This document shows, piece after piece, positions 13,531 to 19,407 of a stretch of 30,176 nt of DNA. Origin of the DNA: a virus; the IMG/VR virus record IMGVR_UViG_3300009180_000147, positions 1 through 30,176 of that record, one strand, 5' to 3'. The notes under the pieces were generated by a model. It made no database searches. It saw only the letters and a list, made by a program, of their open reading frames with translations, and was not told where the DNA came from. A program made the position numbers and the translations under genes. The stretch's first letter is position 1, and every line of letters starts with the position of its first letter.

Positions 13531-14574
13531 TTATGGGTCTTCAAGCGCCACCACGCAGCTGGCCAAGGCGTCGGTGCCCAGGTGCATGTATCTCTGCACC
13601 GCTGCGAGGCTCCGCCATCCCCCCCAGGCCATCAGCACCCCCTGGCTCACCCCCTTGCTGGCCAGCCTTGAGGCGCAGGTGTGCCTGCAGGTGTGGACCG
13701 TGAAAGCGGGATCGTCGGCCAGTCCCATGGCGCTCTTGGCCCTGCCGAACAGCTGTTGAAACTGGGTGTAGCTGTAGGGCCAAACGCGATGGGACCGCAC
13801 CGCCGGGAGGTGGGGGCGCACCGCATCTTGGGCCCGCCTGGTCAGGGGCACCGATCGGGGCCGGTTCGTTTTGGTTTGCGAGAACGTCACCCGGCTGTTG
13901 GTCAGGTCCACGTCTCCCCCGGCCAGCCCCTCGGCCTCCCCCCAGCGGCAGCCGGTTTCGAGGAGCCACACCAGCAGATCAGCGGCCACCGGCTGGCCCC
14001 ACTGCAGGAACAGCCCGATCATCTGGTCCCGTTCGTGGTCCTCGATCACGCGGTCTTTGAGGTTCCGCAACCGCATCTGCTTGGGCAGCTGGGGCGCCTC
14101 GGCCAGAAAGCCGTGGAGGATCGCATCGGACTGCATGGCCCGCAGCGCAGAGCACTTCTTGTTGATGGTGGCCGGCTGGTTCCCCTTGCGAATCAACTCC
14201 TGCCGCCAGGCTTCCACCAGCGGCGCGTTCACTGCGGACAACTGGGTGGCGGGACCGAACCAATCCACGACTGCCTGGCTGAAAATCTTCGCGGTGCGCT
14301 CGTAGGCGGTGCCTGCCCACCGAATGCGAAGCGAAAGTGTGCGGGCTTCGTTGAGGGTGAAGCCGGGGGAGCTTTTGGGCGCCGCCTTGATGGCAGCCTT
14401 GGCCCTGGCTGGCACGGTGGCGCGTGCCTCCATCTTCTGGCGCAGCCCATCCAGCGCGGCGGCTGCCTCAGCCTTGGTCTTGCGCAGTGCGGTGAGGCGC
14501 CGGCCGCCCTGGGCAATGTCTGCGACCCACCCCTTAGGGGTCTGCCGGATCCTGCCGGTCGTGGTGGTGGTCAT
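13531..14574 (-). CDS. int: Tyrosine site-specific integrase
   Basis: A protein of 347 residues that should recombine the phage attP with a host tRNA-Leu gene. An arm-binding type N-terminus (GRIRQTPKGWVADIAQGGRR) is followed by a SAM-like core-binding region (about 75-165) and the catalytic domain. The active residues are visible: R210 in TGCRWGEAEGL, K235 in TKTNRPRSVPL, H294 and R297 in HTCRH, W320 in place of the second His (allowed in the family) and the nucleophile Y329 in VQRYMHL. It starts MTTTTT at ATG 14574, directly after a class I element. The attP lies downstream of its stop. All key residues are present, so it is probably active. Confidence 0.96.
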   Translation of the reverse strand: MTTTTTGRIRQTPKGWVADIAQGGRRLTALRKTKAEAAAALDGLRQKMEARATVPARAKAAIKAAPKSSPGFTLNEARTLSLRIRWAGTAYERTAKIFSQAVVDWFGPATQLSAVNAPLVEAWRQELIRKGNQPATINKKCSALRAMQSDAILHGFLAEAPQLPKQMRLRNLKDRVIEDHERDQMIGLFLQWGQPVAADLLVWLLETGCRWGEAEGLAGGDVDLTNSRVTFSQTKTNRPRSVPLTRRAQDAVRPHLPAVRSHRVWPYSYTQFQQLFGRAKSAMGLADDPAFTVHTCRHTCASRLASKGVSQGVLMAWGGWRSLAAVQRYMHLGTDALASCVVALEDP

Positions 14575-14587
14575 GGTGTCGGGTGAT
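14575..14587 (-). promoter_or_regulatory. Class I element ATCACCCGACACC before integrase
   Basis: A perfect copy of the class I consensus, ending at the base before the integrase ATG. There is no Shine-Dalgarno. If it is a phage promoter, the mRNA would be leaderless or nearly so. Confidence 0.55.
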
Positions 14588-14590
14588 GGT

Positions 14591-14917
14591 TTAGAGGTTC
14601 TGCAGCTGGCGCAGCAGGGTGCTGCCCTTGGGCGAGAGGGCGACGAGGTTCCGCCGCCCCTCGTCCGGGTCTGGGTAGGTGGTCAGGAGTCCGAGGCCTG
14701 GCCTGCCATTTCGGTGCTCGGCTCCGAGGGCGTTGACGGTCCTGCTGACTGAGCTGTTGTTGAGGCTGAGGGCGTCCTGCAACTGCCTGTAGGTGCAGCG
14801 TCCTCCGAGGCGTCCGACCTCAATAAACAGTCGGAGGTGATGGAGGGGGACGGCGGTGGGGTCGTCGTGCTGAGCGGCGAAAGCGTCAGCTGCAGCTGCC
14901 ACTTGATCCAGGTCCAT
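14591..14917 (-). CDS. MarR-like winged-helix regulator
   Basis: A protein of 108 residues with one winged-helix domain: LHHLRLFIEVGRLGGRC, the recognition part TYRQLQDALSLNNSSVSRTV (about 43-62), and a wing and final helix with YPDPDEGRRNLVALSPKGSTLL, which is typical of MarR-type proteins. It probably binds DNA as a dimer. It lies directly upstream of the integrase (17 bp, separated by a class I element), so control of lysogeny or integration is a fair guess. The ATG at 14917 lies within the longer frame 14683-15192, leaving a 235-bp overlap. Confidence 0.85.
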   Translation of the reverse strand: MDLDQVAAAADAFAAQHDDPTAVPLHHLRLFIEVGRLGGRCTYRQLQDALSLNNSSVSRTVNALGAEHRNGRPGLGLLTTYPDPDEGRRNLVALSPKGSTLLRQLQNL

Positions 14918-15192
14918 GGGATGATGATGAGATGTAGCAGCCTAGGGAGGTGCCTAGGTTGCATGTACCCCTGCAGAGCTAGTCGATCCACAAGCTGAAG
15001 TTCAAGTGTTCGCAGCGCATCTGCTGCAAGCTCCACGGACAGCTCGGCATCGGTCAGCCGCGCTTCTGCGGAGCGCATCTGCAGCAGGATCACCCGATGC
15101 TGTTGCAGTTCCGGGAATTGCTTGAGGCATGGCCCTATCCCCTTGAAATACAGGGTTTCCAGGGCATCGGGCAGGAGCTGTAGCAAATTCAT
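14683..15192 (-). CDS. Hypothetical protein, 3' part overlaps regulator gene
   Basis: The frame has 169 codons. The ATG at 15192 overlaps the stop of the preceding regulator (ATGA), which makes the start credible. The first 90 residues look normal: MNLLQLLPDALETLYFKGIG, then LKQFPELQQHRVILLQMRSA and a leucine-rich helix (ADALRTLELQLVDRLALQGY). After about residue 90 the composition changes to serine/threonine/proline runs that are the out-of-frame reading of 14591-14917. Either the genes really overlap by 235 bp, or the true stop was lost. CCTAGG sites and a CCCCTGCAG stretch lie in the overlap approach. Function unknown. Confidence 0.55.
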   Translation of the reverse strand: MNLLQLLPDALETLYFKGIGPCLKQFPELQQHRVILLQMRSAEARLTDAELSVELAADALRTLELQLVDRLALQGYMQPRHLPRLLHLIIIPWTWIKWQLQLTLSPLSTTTPPPSPSITSDCLLRSDASEDAAPTGSCRTPSASTTAQSAGPSTPSEPSTEMAGQASDS

Positions 15193-15566
15193 GTCCAGTC
15201 GGTTGGGTTGTTGATGTGCAGGCATGGAGCAAGAAGGGCCTCGCCCTCTTGCGTGAGGCGCCACTGAAACCCGCGGCGGTGCGGGTGCCGGCGGTGCTCG
15301 ATCAGCTGAAACGGTGACGAGCGCACGGCGCTGCCCCCTGCTGACGGGCTGTAGCTGGAATCCCTGCCGCTGAGAAAGGCAAGGGCTCGGTGCGTGTGGG
15401 TTCTGCTGCCTCCCGTTGCAACGATCAGATCAGCAACGTGGTCAGTCCCTGCTGCGATGTGCAGCAGCACTTCCACCTCCTGAACCCGGATCGCATGGCC
15501 GGCTGCGAGGGCAGCACGGCGACAGGCTCCGATCGCCTGGGCGAGTCGGGTTGTGTCCTGGCTCAT
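15189..15566 (-). CDS. Second winged-helix regulator
   Basis: A protein of 125 residues. The N-terminal helix (TRLAQAIGACRRAALAAGHA) is followed by a winged-helix pattern: VQEVEVLLHIAAGTDHVADL, a recognition region with GGSRTHTHRALAFL (about 68-81), and the wing SPFQLIEHRRHPHRRGFQWR, ending in LTQEGEALLAPCLH. This parallels the MarR-like gene downstream. ATG 15566 overlaps the upstream stop and its own stop overlaps the next ATG (ATGA in both), so three small genes form one coupled unit. The many histidines and arginines in the wing are unusual. The HTH call is moderately sure. Confidence 0.72.
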   Translation of the reverse strand: MSQDTTRLAQAIGACRRAALAAGHAIRVQEVEVLLHIAAGTDHVADLIVATGGSRTHTHRALAFLSGRDSSYSPSAGGSAVRSSPFQLIEHRRHPHRRGFQWRLTQEGEALLAPCLHINNPTDWT

Positions 15567-15772
15567 GTCGTCTCGATCCGCCGCAGTTTCCTGATGGCGT
15601 CCTCCATGCGGTCGATCGCCAGGCGGGCCTCCACCCATGGCCGTTCCCTCCCCAGCGAGGCGGCCGGGGTCGCTGGGCTCTGGGTTTTCAGGTATTCCCG
15701 GAGGACGGGAAGGTGGGCCTCGGCCAGGCGCCGCAGGGCGCGGGCCTGTAGGCGGCTGAAGCTCTGGTGCAT
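15563..15772 (-). CDS. Small basic helical protein
   Basis: A protein of 69 residues (MHQSFSRLQARALRRLAEAH, then LPVLREYLKTQ). It is strongly helical and basic, with a second helix ARLAIDRMEDAIRKLRRIE. Starts at ATG 15772, immediately after a perfect class I element. Its stop overlaps the next regulator ATG (ATGA). Function unknown; small helical proteins of this kind in early phage regions often bind host proteins. Confidence 0.7.
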   Translation of the reverse strand: MHQSFSRLQARALRRLAEAHLPVLREYLKTQSPATPAASLGRERPWVEARLAIDRMEDAIRKLRRIETT

Positions 15773-15785
15773 GGTGTCGGGTGAG
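15773..15785 (-). promoter_or_regulatory. Class I element CTCACCCGACACC
   Basis: A perfect copy, ending at the base before ATG 15772. It starts the coupled unit 15563-15772, 15189-15566 and 14683-15192. Upstream (15786-15853) a GC-rich stem GTGGCC/GGCCAC is seen on the minus strand, without T-run. Confidence 0.55.
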
Positions 15786-15853
15786 TGTTAAGCAGGCGCA
15801 GCGGTGAGCGCTGCAGGGTGGCCGAGGGTTCCCCCAGGGCCACGGTGCAGCGA

Positions 15854-15991
15854 TCAGGCGTCGGGGTCTTCCTCGTCCTCTGCGTCTCCCCATCCCCCGC
15901 CGGGCCACTCCTTCTGGCATGGGTCCGCCATGCAGTCAGAAGCCAGCCATGGGAAGAGGGTGTCCTCTTGTGCCATCTGTTCAAGGTCCAC
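15854..15991 (-). CDS. Tiny acidic protein
   Basis: A 45-residue frame with a GTG start at 15991 and GGGGGAGG upstream, within the end of the preceding gene. It begins (M)DLEQMAQEDTLFPWL, has two cysteines (SDCMADPC) and tryptophans, and ends in a very acidic tail (GDAEDEEDPDA). It lies 3 bp after the stop of 15995-16201 and so fills an otherwise empty gap. Acidic small phage proteins can be DNA mimics (as T7 Ocr is), which would fit beside ArdC, but this is only a suggestion. Confidence 0.55.
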   Translation of the reverse strand: MDLEQMAQEDTLFPWLASDCMADPCQKEWPGGGWGDAEDEEDPDA

Positions 15992-15994
15992 GGC

Positions 15995-16201
15995 TCAGTC
16001 CTCCCCCGCGTAGGGCGGCAGGTCGAAGCCGTAATCGGCCATTTGTTCGCAGGCGGCAACGAAGCCGGCCAGGTTCTCGGTTGCGTGCCATCGGTTGGCC
16101 AAGGCGCGGATGGCATCGGGGCAGGCGCGAGGATGCCGGGCTATCAGGGCCTCGACCGCGGCGCTGCCGTGGTACTGGGCCCAGGACGTTTCTGAGTTCA
16201 T
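15995..16201 (-). CDS. Small hypothetical protein
   Basis: A protein of 68 residues: SWAQYHGSAAVEALIARHPR, ACPDAIRALANRWHATENLA, then GFVAACEQMADYGFDLPPY and an acidic end. Helical, with regularly spaced Trp and His. It starts 3 bp after the ArdC stop, so it is transcribed with it. Not recognised. Confidence 0.7.
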   Translation of the reverse strand: MNSETSWAQYHGSAAVEALIARHPRACPDAIRALANRWHATENLAGFVAACEQMADYGFDLPPYAGED

Positions 16202-16204
16202 CGC

Positions 16205-17173
16205 TCAGGCCTCCCCTGCGTCGGTGGCTGGGGCCTCCGGTGCGATCAGATCGGCCGCCTGCCTGGCCTCGCTCAGCACCTTGAACAGGGTCCGCGGTCC
16301 TTCCTTCAGAACCTCGATCCAGTTCGCCAGATAGGCGGCGTGGTTCTCGAACTGCGTGCCGATCTCCAGCCGCTGGCACAACAGCAGTGCGCCAAGCTCG
16401 GCCACCAGCTCCTCACGGGCGTAGGCCTTGCTGCCGAAGGTTCCCCCCATCGGCCGCGCCAGCCGGTCAGCGTGGCCGGTGCTGTGGATCTGCTCATGGG
16501 CCCACGTTGAAGCGAAGGCCTCGCGGGACTCGAACGCCTCGGGGTTGGGCATGCTGATTCGATCCAGGCCGGGCACGTAGCAGGGCTGCGCCCCGCCAAA
16601 CGTGGTCAGAACCTCCCAGGCCTCTAGGACCGCTTCCGCAGTCTCCAGCCGGGCAGCGGGCTCCTTGGGTTCCGTCTGGCCGATGGCCACGGCGATCCGC
16701 TGGGCCAGGGCCGCGGCGGTTTCTTCGGTGGCGCCCACCAGGTCGGCGGCATTGAACACCGGGACCACCTTGTAGGAGGTCCAGGCTTTGAGCACGGTTT
16801 CAGGGTTGCCGGTGTCCGGGTTTGTTCCCTCCTCCTCGCGCTTGTTGAGTTGCGGCCGCAGGATCCGGGCCGCGGTACAGCCCTTGCGGGGATACCAGCC
16901 TTCAGCCTTGGCCTGCGCTCCGCCCAGCCATAGGGGCAGGCTGTGGCCGCGCATCAGGCCTCCCAGCTCCAACAGGATGGGATTTCCCCCGCGGTATTCG
17001 GCACCGGTTATCAGGTTGCGATGGCGGCCGGCTTGCCCCTGCCATGGGCGTCGCCATTTTGCGGTCCCCTGCTCCAGCAGGGCCACCAGATCGGCGCACA
17101 GCTTCTCCTCTGGTGTGGGCCCGTCGTAGGCCTTCTTGCCCCTGGTGCGGGGCTTCGTGGTGGTCGTTGTCAT
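16205..17173 (-). CDS. ArdC-like antirestriction protein (ssDNA-binding plus zincin domain)
   Basis: A protein of 322 residues. The N-terminal domain (about 18-140) fits the ArdC N-domain: a helix (EEKLCADLVALLEQGTAKWR) with RPW, then NLITGAEYRGGNPILLELGG, a pattern for ssDNA binding. The C-terminal domain is a zincin metallopeptidase: HEQIH at 226-230, further ligand H234 or the glutamates in AREELVAELGA (252-262). ArdC proteins protect incoming DNA against host restriction; the chemistry of the peptidase half is not settled. Starts MTTTTT at ATG 17173, with a class I element 8 bp upstream. It leads the group with two tiny genes. As a protein that protects DNA on entry it should be expressed early. 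Confidence 0.9.
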   Translation of the reverse strand: MTTTTTKPRTRGKKAYDGPTPEEKLCADLVALLEQGTAKWRRPWQGQAGRHRNLITGAEYRGGNPILLELGGLMRGHSLPLWLGGAQAKAEGWYPRKGCTAARILRPQLNKREEEGTNPDTGNPETVLKAWTSYKVVPVFNAADLVGATEETAAALAQRIAVAIGQTEPKEPAARLETAEAVLEAWEVLTTFGGAQPCYVPGLDRISMPNPEAFESREAFASTWAHEQIHSTGHADRLARPMGGTFGSKAYAREELVAELGALLLCQRLEIGTQFENHAAYLANWIEVLKEGPRTLFKVLSEARQAADLIAPEAPATDAGEA

Positions 17174-17181
17174 CTGTTGGG

Positions 17182-17194
17182 GGTGTCGGGTGAG
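17182..17194 (-). promoter_or_regulatory. Class I element CTCACCCGACACC before ardC-like gene
   Basis: A perfect copy, ending 8 bp before ATG 17173. Just upstream on the minus strand are two hairpins, GCCCCGCGGGGC (near 17218-17229) and GCTGCC-CTC-GGCAGC (17197-17211). These could end transcription of the preceding gene before the new start. Confidence 0.55.
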
Positions 17195-17241
17195 TGCTGC
17201 CGAGGGCAGCAGGGAAGCCCCGCGGGGCCTCCGTGCTGTCG

Positions 17242-17538
17242 TCAGGCGGGGATGATGCGGCGCCCCTCGCGGCGCCAGCGCCGGGGCTGCTGCTGCTGGG
17301 CCGCGGCAGCCGCGTCAACCTCGAACCGGCCATAGAGCCAGCCGCGGCCCTTGCATCCGAAGCACGCACCATCGGCAACGTGCTGGAAATGGGGCAGGTG
17401 GCCGGTGCCGTTACAGCCCCATGGGCATGGGTAGGCGCGGCGGCTACCGGGCCATGGGTTCGGGGCCAGCGGTCGCCACCATGCCGGACGGTCCTCGGCA
17501 TACAGGCGCCACACCGGGTCCGTGGTGGTGGTGGTCAT
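17242..17538 (-). CDS. Small CxxC zinc protein
   Basis: A protein of 98 residues that begins MTTTTTDPVWRLYAEDRP. A tryptophan/proline-rich stretch is followed by a treble-cysteine cluster: CPWGCNGTGHLPHFQHV...CFGCKGRGWLYGR (about 38-70). This matches the CxxCxGxG repeat of DnaJ-type zinc centres, with two CxxC pairs. It starts 3 bp after the sigma factor stop, so it is co-transcribed with it. A zinc chaperone-like or nucleic-acid-binding accessory role is possible; not recognised further. Confidence 0.75.
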   Translation of the reverse strand: MTTTTTDPVWRLYAEDRPAWWRPLAPNPWPGSRRAYPCPWGCNGTGHLPHFQHVADGACFGCKGRGWLYGRFEVDAAAAAQQQQPRRWRREGRRIIPA

Positions 17539-17541
17539 CTG

Positions 17542-18132
17542 TCAGGCCCCCAGCGCGTAGCGGATGGCATCGACGGCGCGATCCCGGCGCCGGCTTGCCG
17601 TCATGGGCGACGTGCCGAGGATGGCCGCGGCCTCCCGGATGCTCCGCCCTTCCATCACCAGCAGGCGCAGCGCGGCAGCATCGGCGGCCGGCAAGCGCTC
17701 CGCCATCTGCGCCACCTCAGCGGCCAGGGCATCGCGGGGAGCCTCCTCCTCCGGCTCTGGTGCCTCCAGCAGATCAAGAAAGGCAGAGCCGCCCTCGATC
17801 ATCGGGGCGTCAAGGGAGGCATGGCCGAGGGGATACTCGCCGGCCTCATGGGCACGGCGAGACACGCGCACCAGTCGGAGCCGGTCGCGCACATAACGGC
17901 GCAGCGCTCCGGCGATGGAGCAGCGGAAATAATGCCGGGGATCGGTGCCAGGGGTGACACGGGCGGCAGCCTGCACCAGGGCCATGCGTGCCTCCTGCTG
18001 TAGGTCTTCGAGTTCGGCCAGGCCTCGCAGCCTGCGGGCCATGGCACGGGCCAGGGCGTCAGCCTCAGGCATGTAGAGACGGGCCAGGCGGTCGCGGGTC
18101 GCCAATGCGGCGGCCTGGGTGGTGGTGGTCAT
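17542..18132 (-). CDS. RNA polymerase sigma-70 family factor
   Basis: A protein of 196 residues that should direct host RNA polymerase to specific promoters. Region 2 is visible: ARRLRGLAELEDLQQEARMA, ALVQAAARVTP, then HYFRCSIAGALRRYVRDRLR (about 32-86) and VRVSRR, as in group 3 sigma factors. Region 4 is a helix-turn-helix: LPAADAAALRLLVMEGRSIR, EAAAILGTSPMTASRRRDRA (147-186). The linker (103-140) is acidic and replaces a full region 3. It begins MTTTT, with a class I element upstream. A sigma factor in a phage with its own single-subunit polymerase is unexpected. It may switch host transcription or serve lysogeny. Confidence 0.87.
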   Translation of the reverse strand: MTTTTQAAALATRDRLARLYMPEADALARAMARRLRGLAELEDLQQEARMALVQAAARVTPGTDPRHYFRCSIAGALRRYVRDRLRLVRVSRRAHEAGEYPLGHASLDAPMIEGGSAFLDLLEAPEPEEEAPRDALAAEVAQMAERLPAADAAALRLLVMEGRSIREAAAILGTSPMTASRRRDRAVDAIRYALGA

Positions 18133-18143
18133 CGGATTAAGGG

Positions 18144-18156
18144 GGTGTCGGGTGAG
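18144..18156 (-). promoter_or_regulatory. Class I element CTCACCCGACACC before sigma factor
   Basis: A perfect copy, ending 11 bp before ATG 18132. It directly follows the CCTAGG inverted repeat (18162-18191). Confidence 0.55.
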
Positions 18157-18161
18157 TGGGT

Positions 18162-18191
18162 GCCTAGGTGCCCACTAGGGAGCACCTAGGC
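18162..18191. repeat. 10-bp-arm inverted repeat with CCTAGG cores
   Basis: GCCTAGGTGC (18162-18171) and GCACCTAGGC (18182-18191) are exact reverse complements with a 10-base spacer, just upstream of the class I element of the sigma gene. GCCTAGG also occurs in the gaps at 10854, 14940 and 14952. This looks like an operator for a dimeric regulator. Confidence 0.6.
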
Positions 18192-18206
18192 GGGTGGTGC
18201 GGATGG

Positions 18207-18521
18207 TCAGCCAGCGACCCGGTAGGCCTCGGCAGCGCCGCGGTCGTGCCCTTCGCGGTAGCCGGTGACATAGCGGGCTTGGCGCTCGTCCCATGCCCAC
18301 AGGGCAAGCGCTGAGAACAGTTCGGCCAGTTCCGGCGGCACGTTGCCGGCTGGCATGGCGCCTTCGATGACCGTGGCGGCCGCTCGGATCGCTTCATCAA
18401 GGCGGCAGGGTTCGCGGTCGTTGTCGGCGCTGGCTGCGTCCGTGTACGCGCCGTGGCGGTCGATGGCTTGGAGCAGGGCTAAGGCCTGCTCGCGTGGTGT
18501 GGTGGTGGTAGCGGTGGGCAT
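18207..18521 (-). CDS. Hypothetical protein
   Basis: A protein of 104 residues, starting MPTATTTTPREQALALLQAI at ATG 18521. It has helical segments RLDEAIRAAATVIEGAM and ELAELFSALALWAWDERQAR, and ends YREGHDRGAAEAYRVAG. The threonine-rich start resembles the MTTTTT starts of its neighbours. A class I element lies 25 bp upstream. No family recognised. Confidence 0.7.
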   Translation of the reverse strand: MPTATTTTPREQALALLQAIDRHGAYTDAASADNDREPCRLDEAIRAAATVIEGAMPAGNVPPELAELFSALALWAWDERQARYVTGYREGHDRGAAEAYRVAG

Positions 18522-18545
18522 GGCTGCGGGTAGCGATGGGGTGAG

Positions 18546-18558
18546 GGTGTCGGGTGAT
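18546..18558 (-). promoter_or_regulatory. Class I element ATCACCCGACACC
   Basis: A perfect copy, ending 25 bp before ATG 18521, with only three bases to the stop of the upstream gene. Spacing to the start codon is longer here than for the others, which argues against a translation-only role. Confidence 0.55.
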
Positions 18559-18561
18559 GGG

Positions 18562-18894
18562 TCAGGCCAGGGCAGCCAGCAGATCAGCCCGGCGGCCGCT
18601 GCGGGCCAGGGCACGGAAGCCAGCCGCACGGGCCTGCAGGCGCAGTTCCCGGACGGTCAAGCAGTCCAGGGGGCGGCCAGCCCAGTCGCGGGCCACGGCT
18701 GCCGGTGCTGGCTGTGCTGCCAGTGCCACCGGTGCGGCGGCTGCAGTGCCTGACCAGGGCCGATGGATCGGCGGCTGCCAGCCAGCCACGGTCAGCACCA
18801 ATGCCACGCAGGGCACCAGCACGGCACGGGCCAGGCGGACGAGGGCAACGGTGCCAACCGCGGCGGCCTCGATGGGATGGGTCGAGCGATTCAT
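18562..18894 (-). CDS. Membrane-anchored SAP-like protein
   Basis: A protein of 110 residues. The N-terminal half has a hydrophobic segment (VALVRLARAVLVPCVALVLT, about 15-34) that should be a membrane helix. After an alanine/proline linker comes LDCLTVRELRLQARAAGFRA followed by RSGRRADLLAAL, which fits the SAP / Rho-N type helix-extended-loop-helix DNA-binding motif. The chosen start is ATG 18894 (MNRSTHP) with a class I variant 5 bp upstream. A GTG at 18945, itself 13 bp after another class I copy, is possible. A protein holding DNA at the membrane could act in early takeover or DNA entry; this is inference. Confidence 0.68.
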   Translation of the reverse strand: MNRSTHPIEAAAVGTVALVRLARAVLVPCVALVLTVAGWQPPIHRPWSGTAAAAPVALAAQPAPAAVARDWAGRPLDCLTVRELRLQARAAGFRALARSGRRADLLAALA

Positions 18895-18899
18895 GGGGA

Positions 18900-18912
18900 T
18901 GCGTCGGGTGAT
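18900..18912 (-). promoter_or_regulatory. Class I element variant ATCACCCGACGCA
   Basis: One change from the consensus; ends 5 bp before ATG 18894. Confidence 0.45.
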
Positions 18913-18958
18913 GGGGAACGGGTTGCCGGTGCCTTGACCTGCCACCGGCTACAGGGAT

Positions 18959-18971
18959 CGTGTCGGGTGAT
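18959..18971 (-). promoter_or_regulatory. Class I element ATCACCCGACACG, first of the leftward block
   Basis: The most upstream copy of the leftward gene block, next to CTGCATGGCTGCAG (a class II-like stretch). It may serve the longer form of the SAP-like gene (GTG 18945). Confidence 0.45.
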
Positions 18972-19075
18972 GGCTGCATGGCTGCAGTTGCCGACAGCAT
19001 GCCATTGCATCGTCTCCATTGGTGGTGCATTGGGGCGCTGGGTTGGCAAACTTCACAATTTTTAAAGGTTTGGCC

Positions 19076-19120
19076 CGATGCAATCGGAGACGGCTGGATT
19101 GCATCGGCTTTGATTGCATC
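19076..19120. repeat. GATTGCATC repeats
   Basis: CGATGCAATC (19076-19085) and GATTGCATCG (19097-19106) are a perfect 10-bp inverted repeat with an 11-base spacer. A third GATTGCATC follows at 19112-19120. It lies beside the only clearly A/T-rich patch of the region (19055-19065), so it may be an operator or origin iterons. Confidence 0.6.
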
Positions 19121-19351
19121 AGCCTGGGCCACCTGCTGCTACCGATCAGCACGGCAGCAGATGGTAAATCTGCTAGCGGCCCAGTGGTAGACAGGGTTCC
19201 AGCTGCAGACCAGCCCAGCAGCATGCAGACCAAGGCACCGGCCAGGCTGCAGGGTGAGAGGAAACGCGCGAGGGGGATGGGGGGGCGCCCCGCTGTCGCA
19301 TAGCGCTCCACTCCCCCACAACATGCGACCCAAAAAGTAGGAAACTGATGC

Positions 19352-19364
19352 TGCAGGGATGCAA
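19352..19364 (-). promoter_or_regulatory. Class II element TGCAGGGATGCAA
   Basis: Identical to the copy upstream of the RNA polymerase gene (13354-13366). A second copy follows at 19395. Confidence 0.4.
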
Positions 19365-19394
19365 TATGAGCATCGACTGAGGGATGCCGATGGG

Positions 19395-19407
19395 TGCAGG
19401 GATGCAG
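19395..19407 (-). promoter_or_regulatory. Class II element TGCAGGGATGCAG
   Basis: Second of a pair in the control region, 43 bp from the first. Confidence 0.4.
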
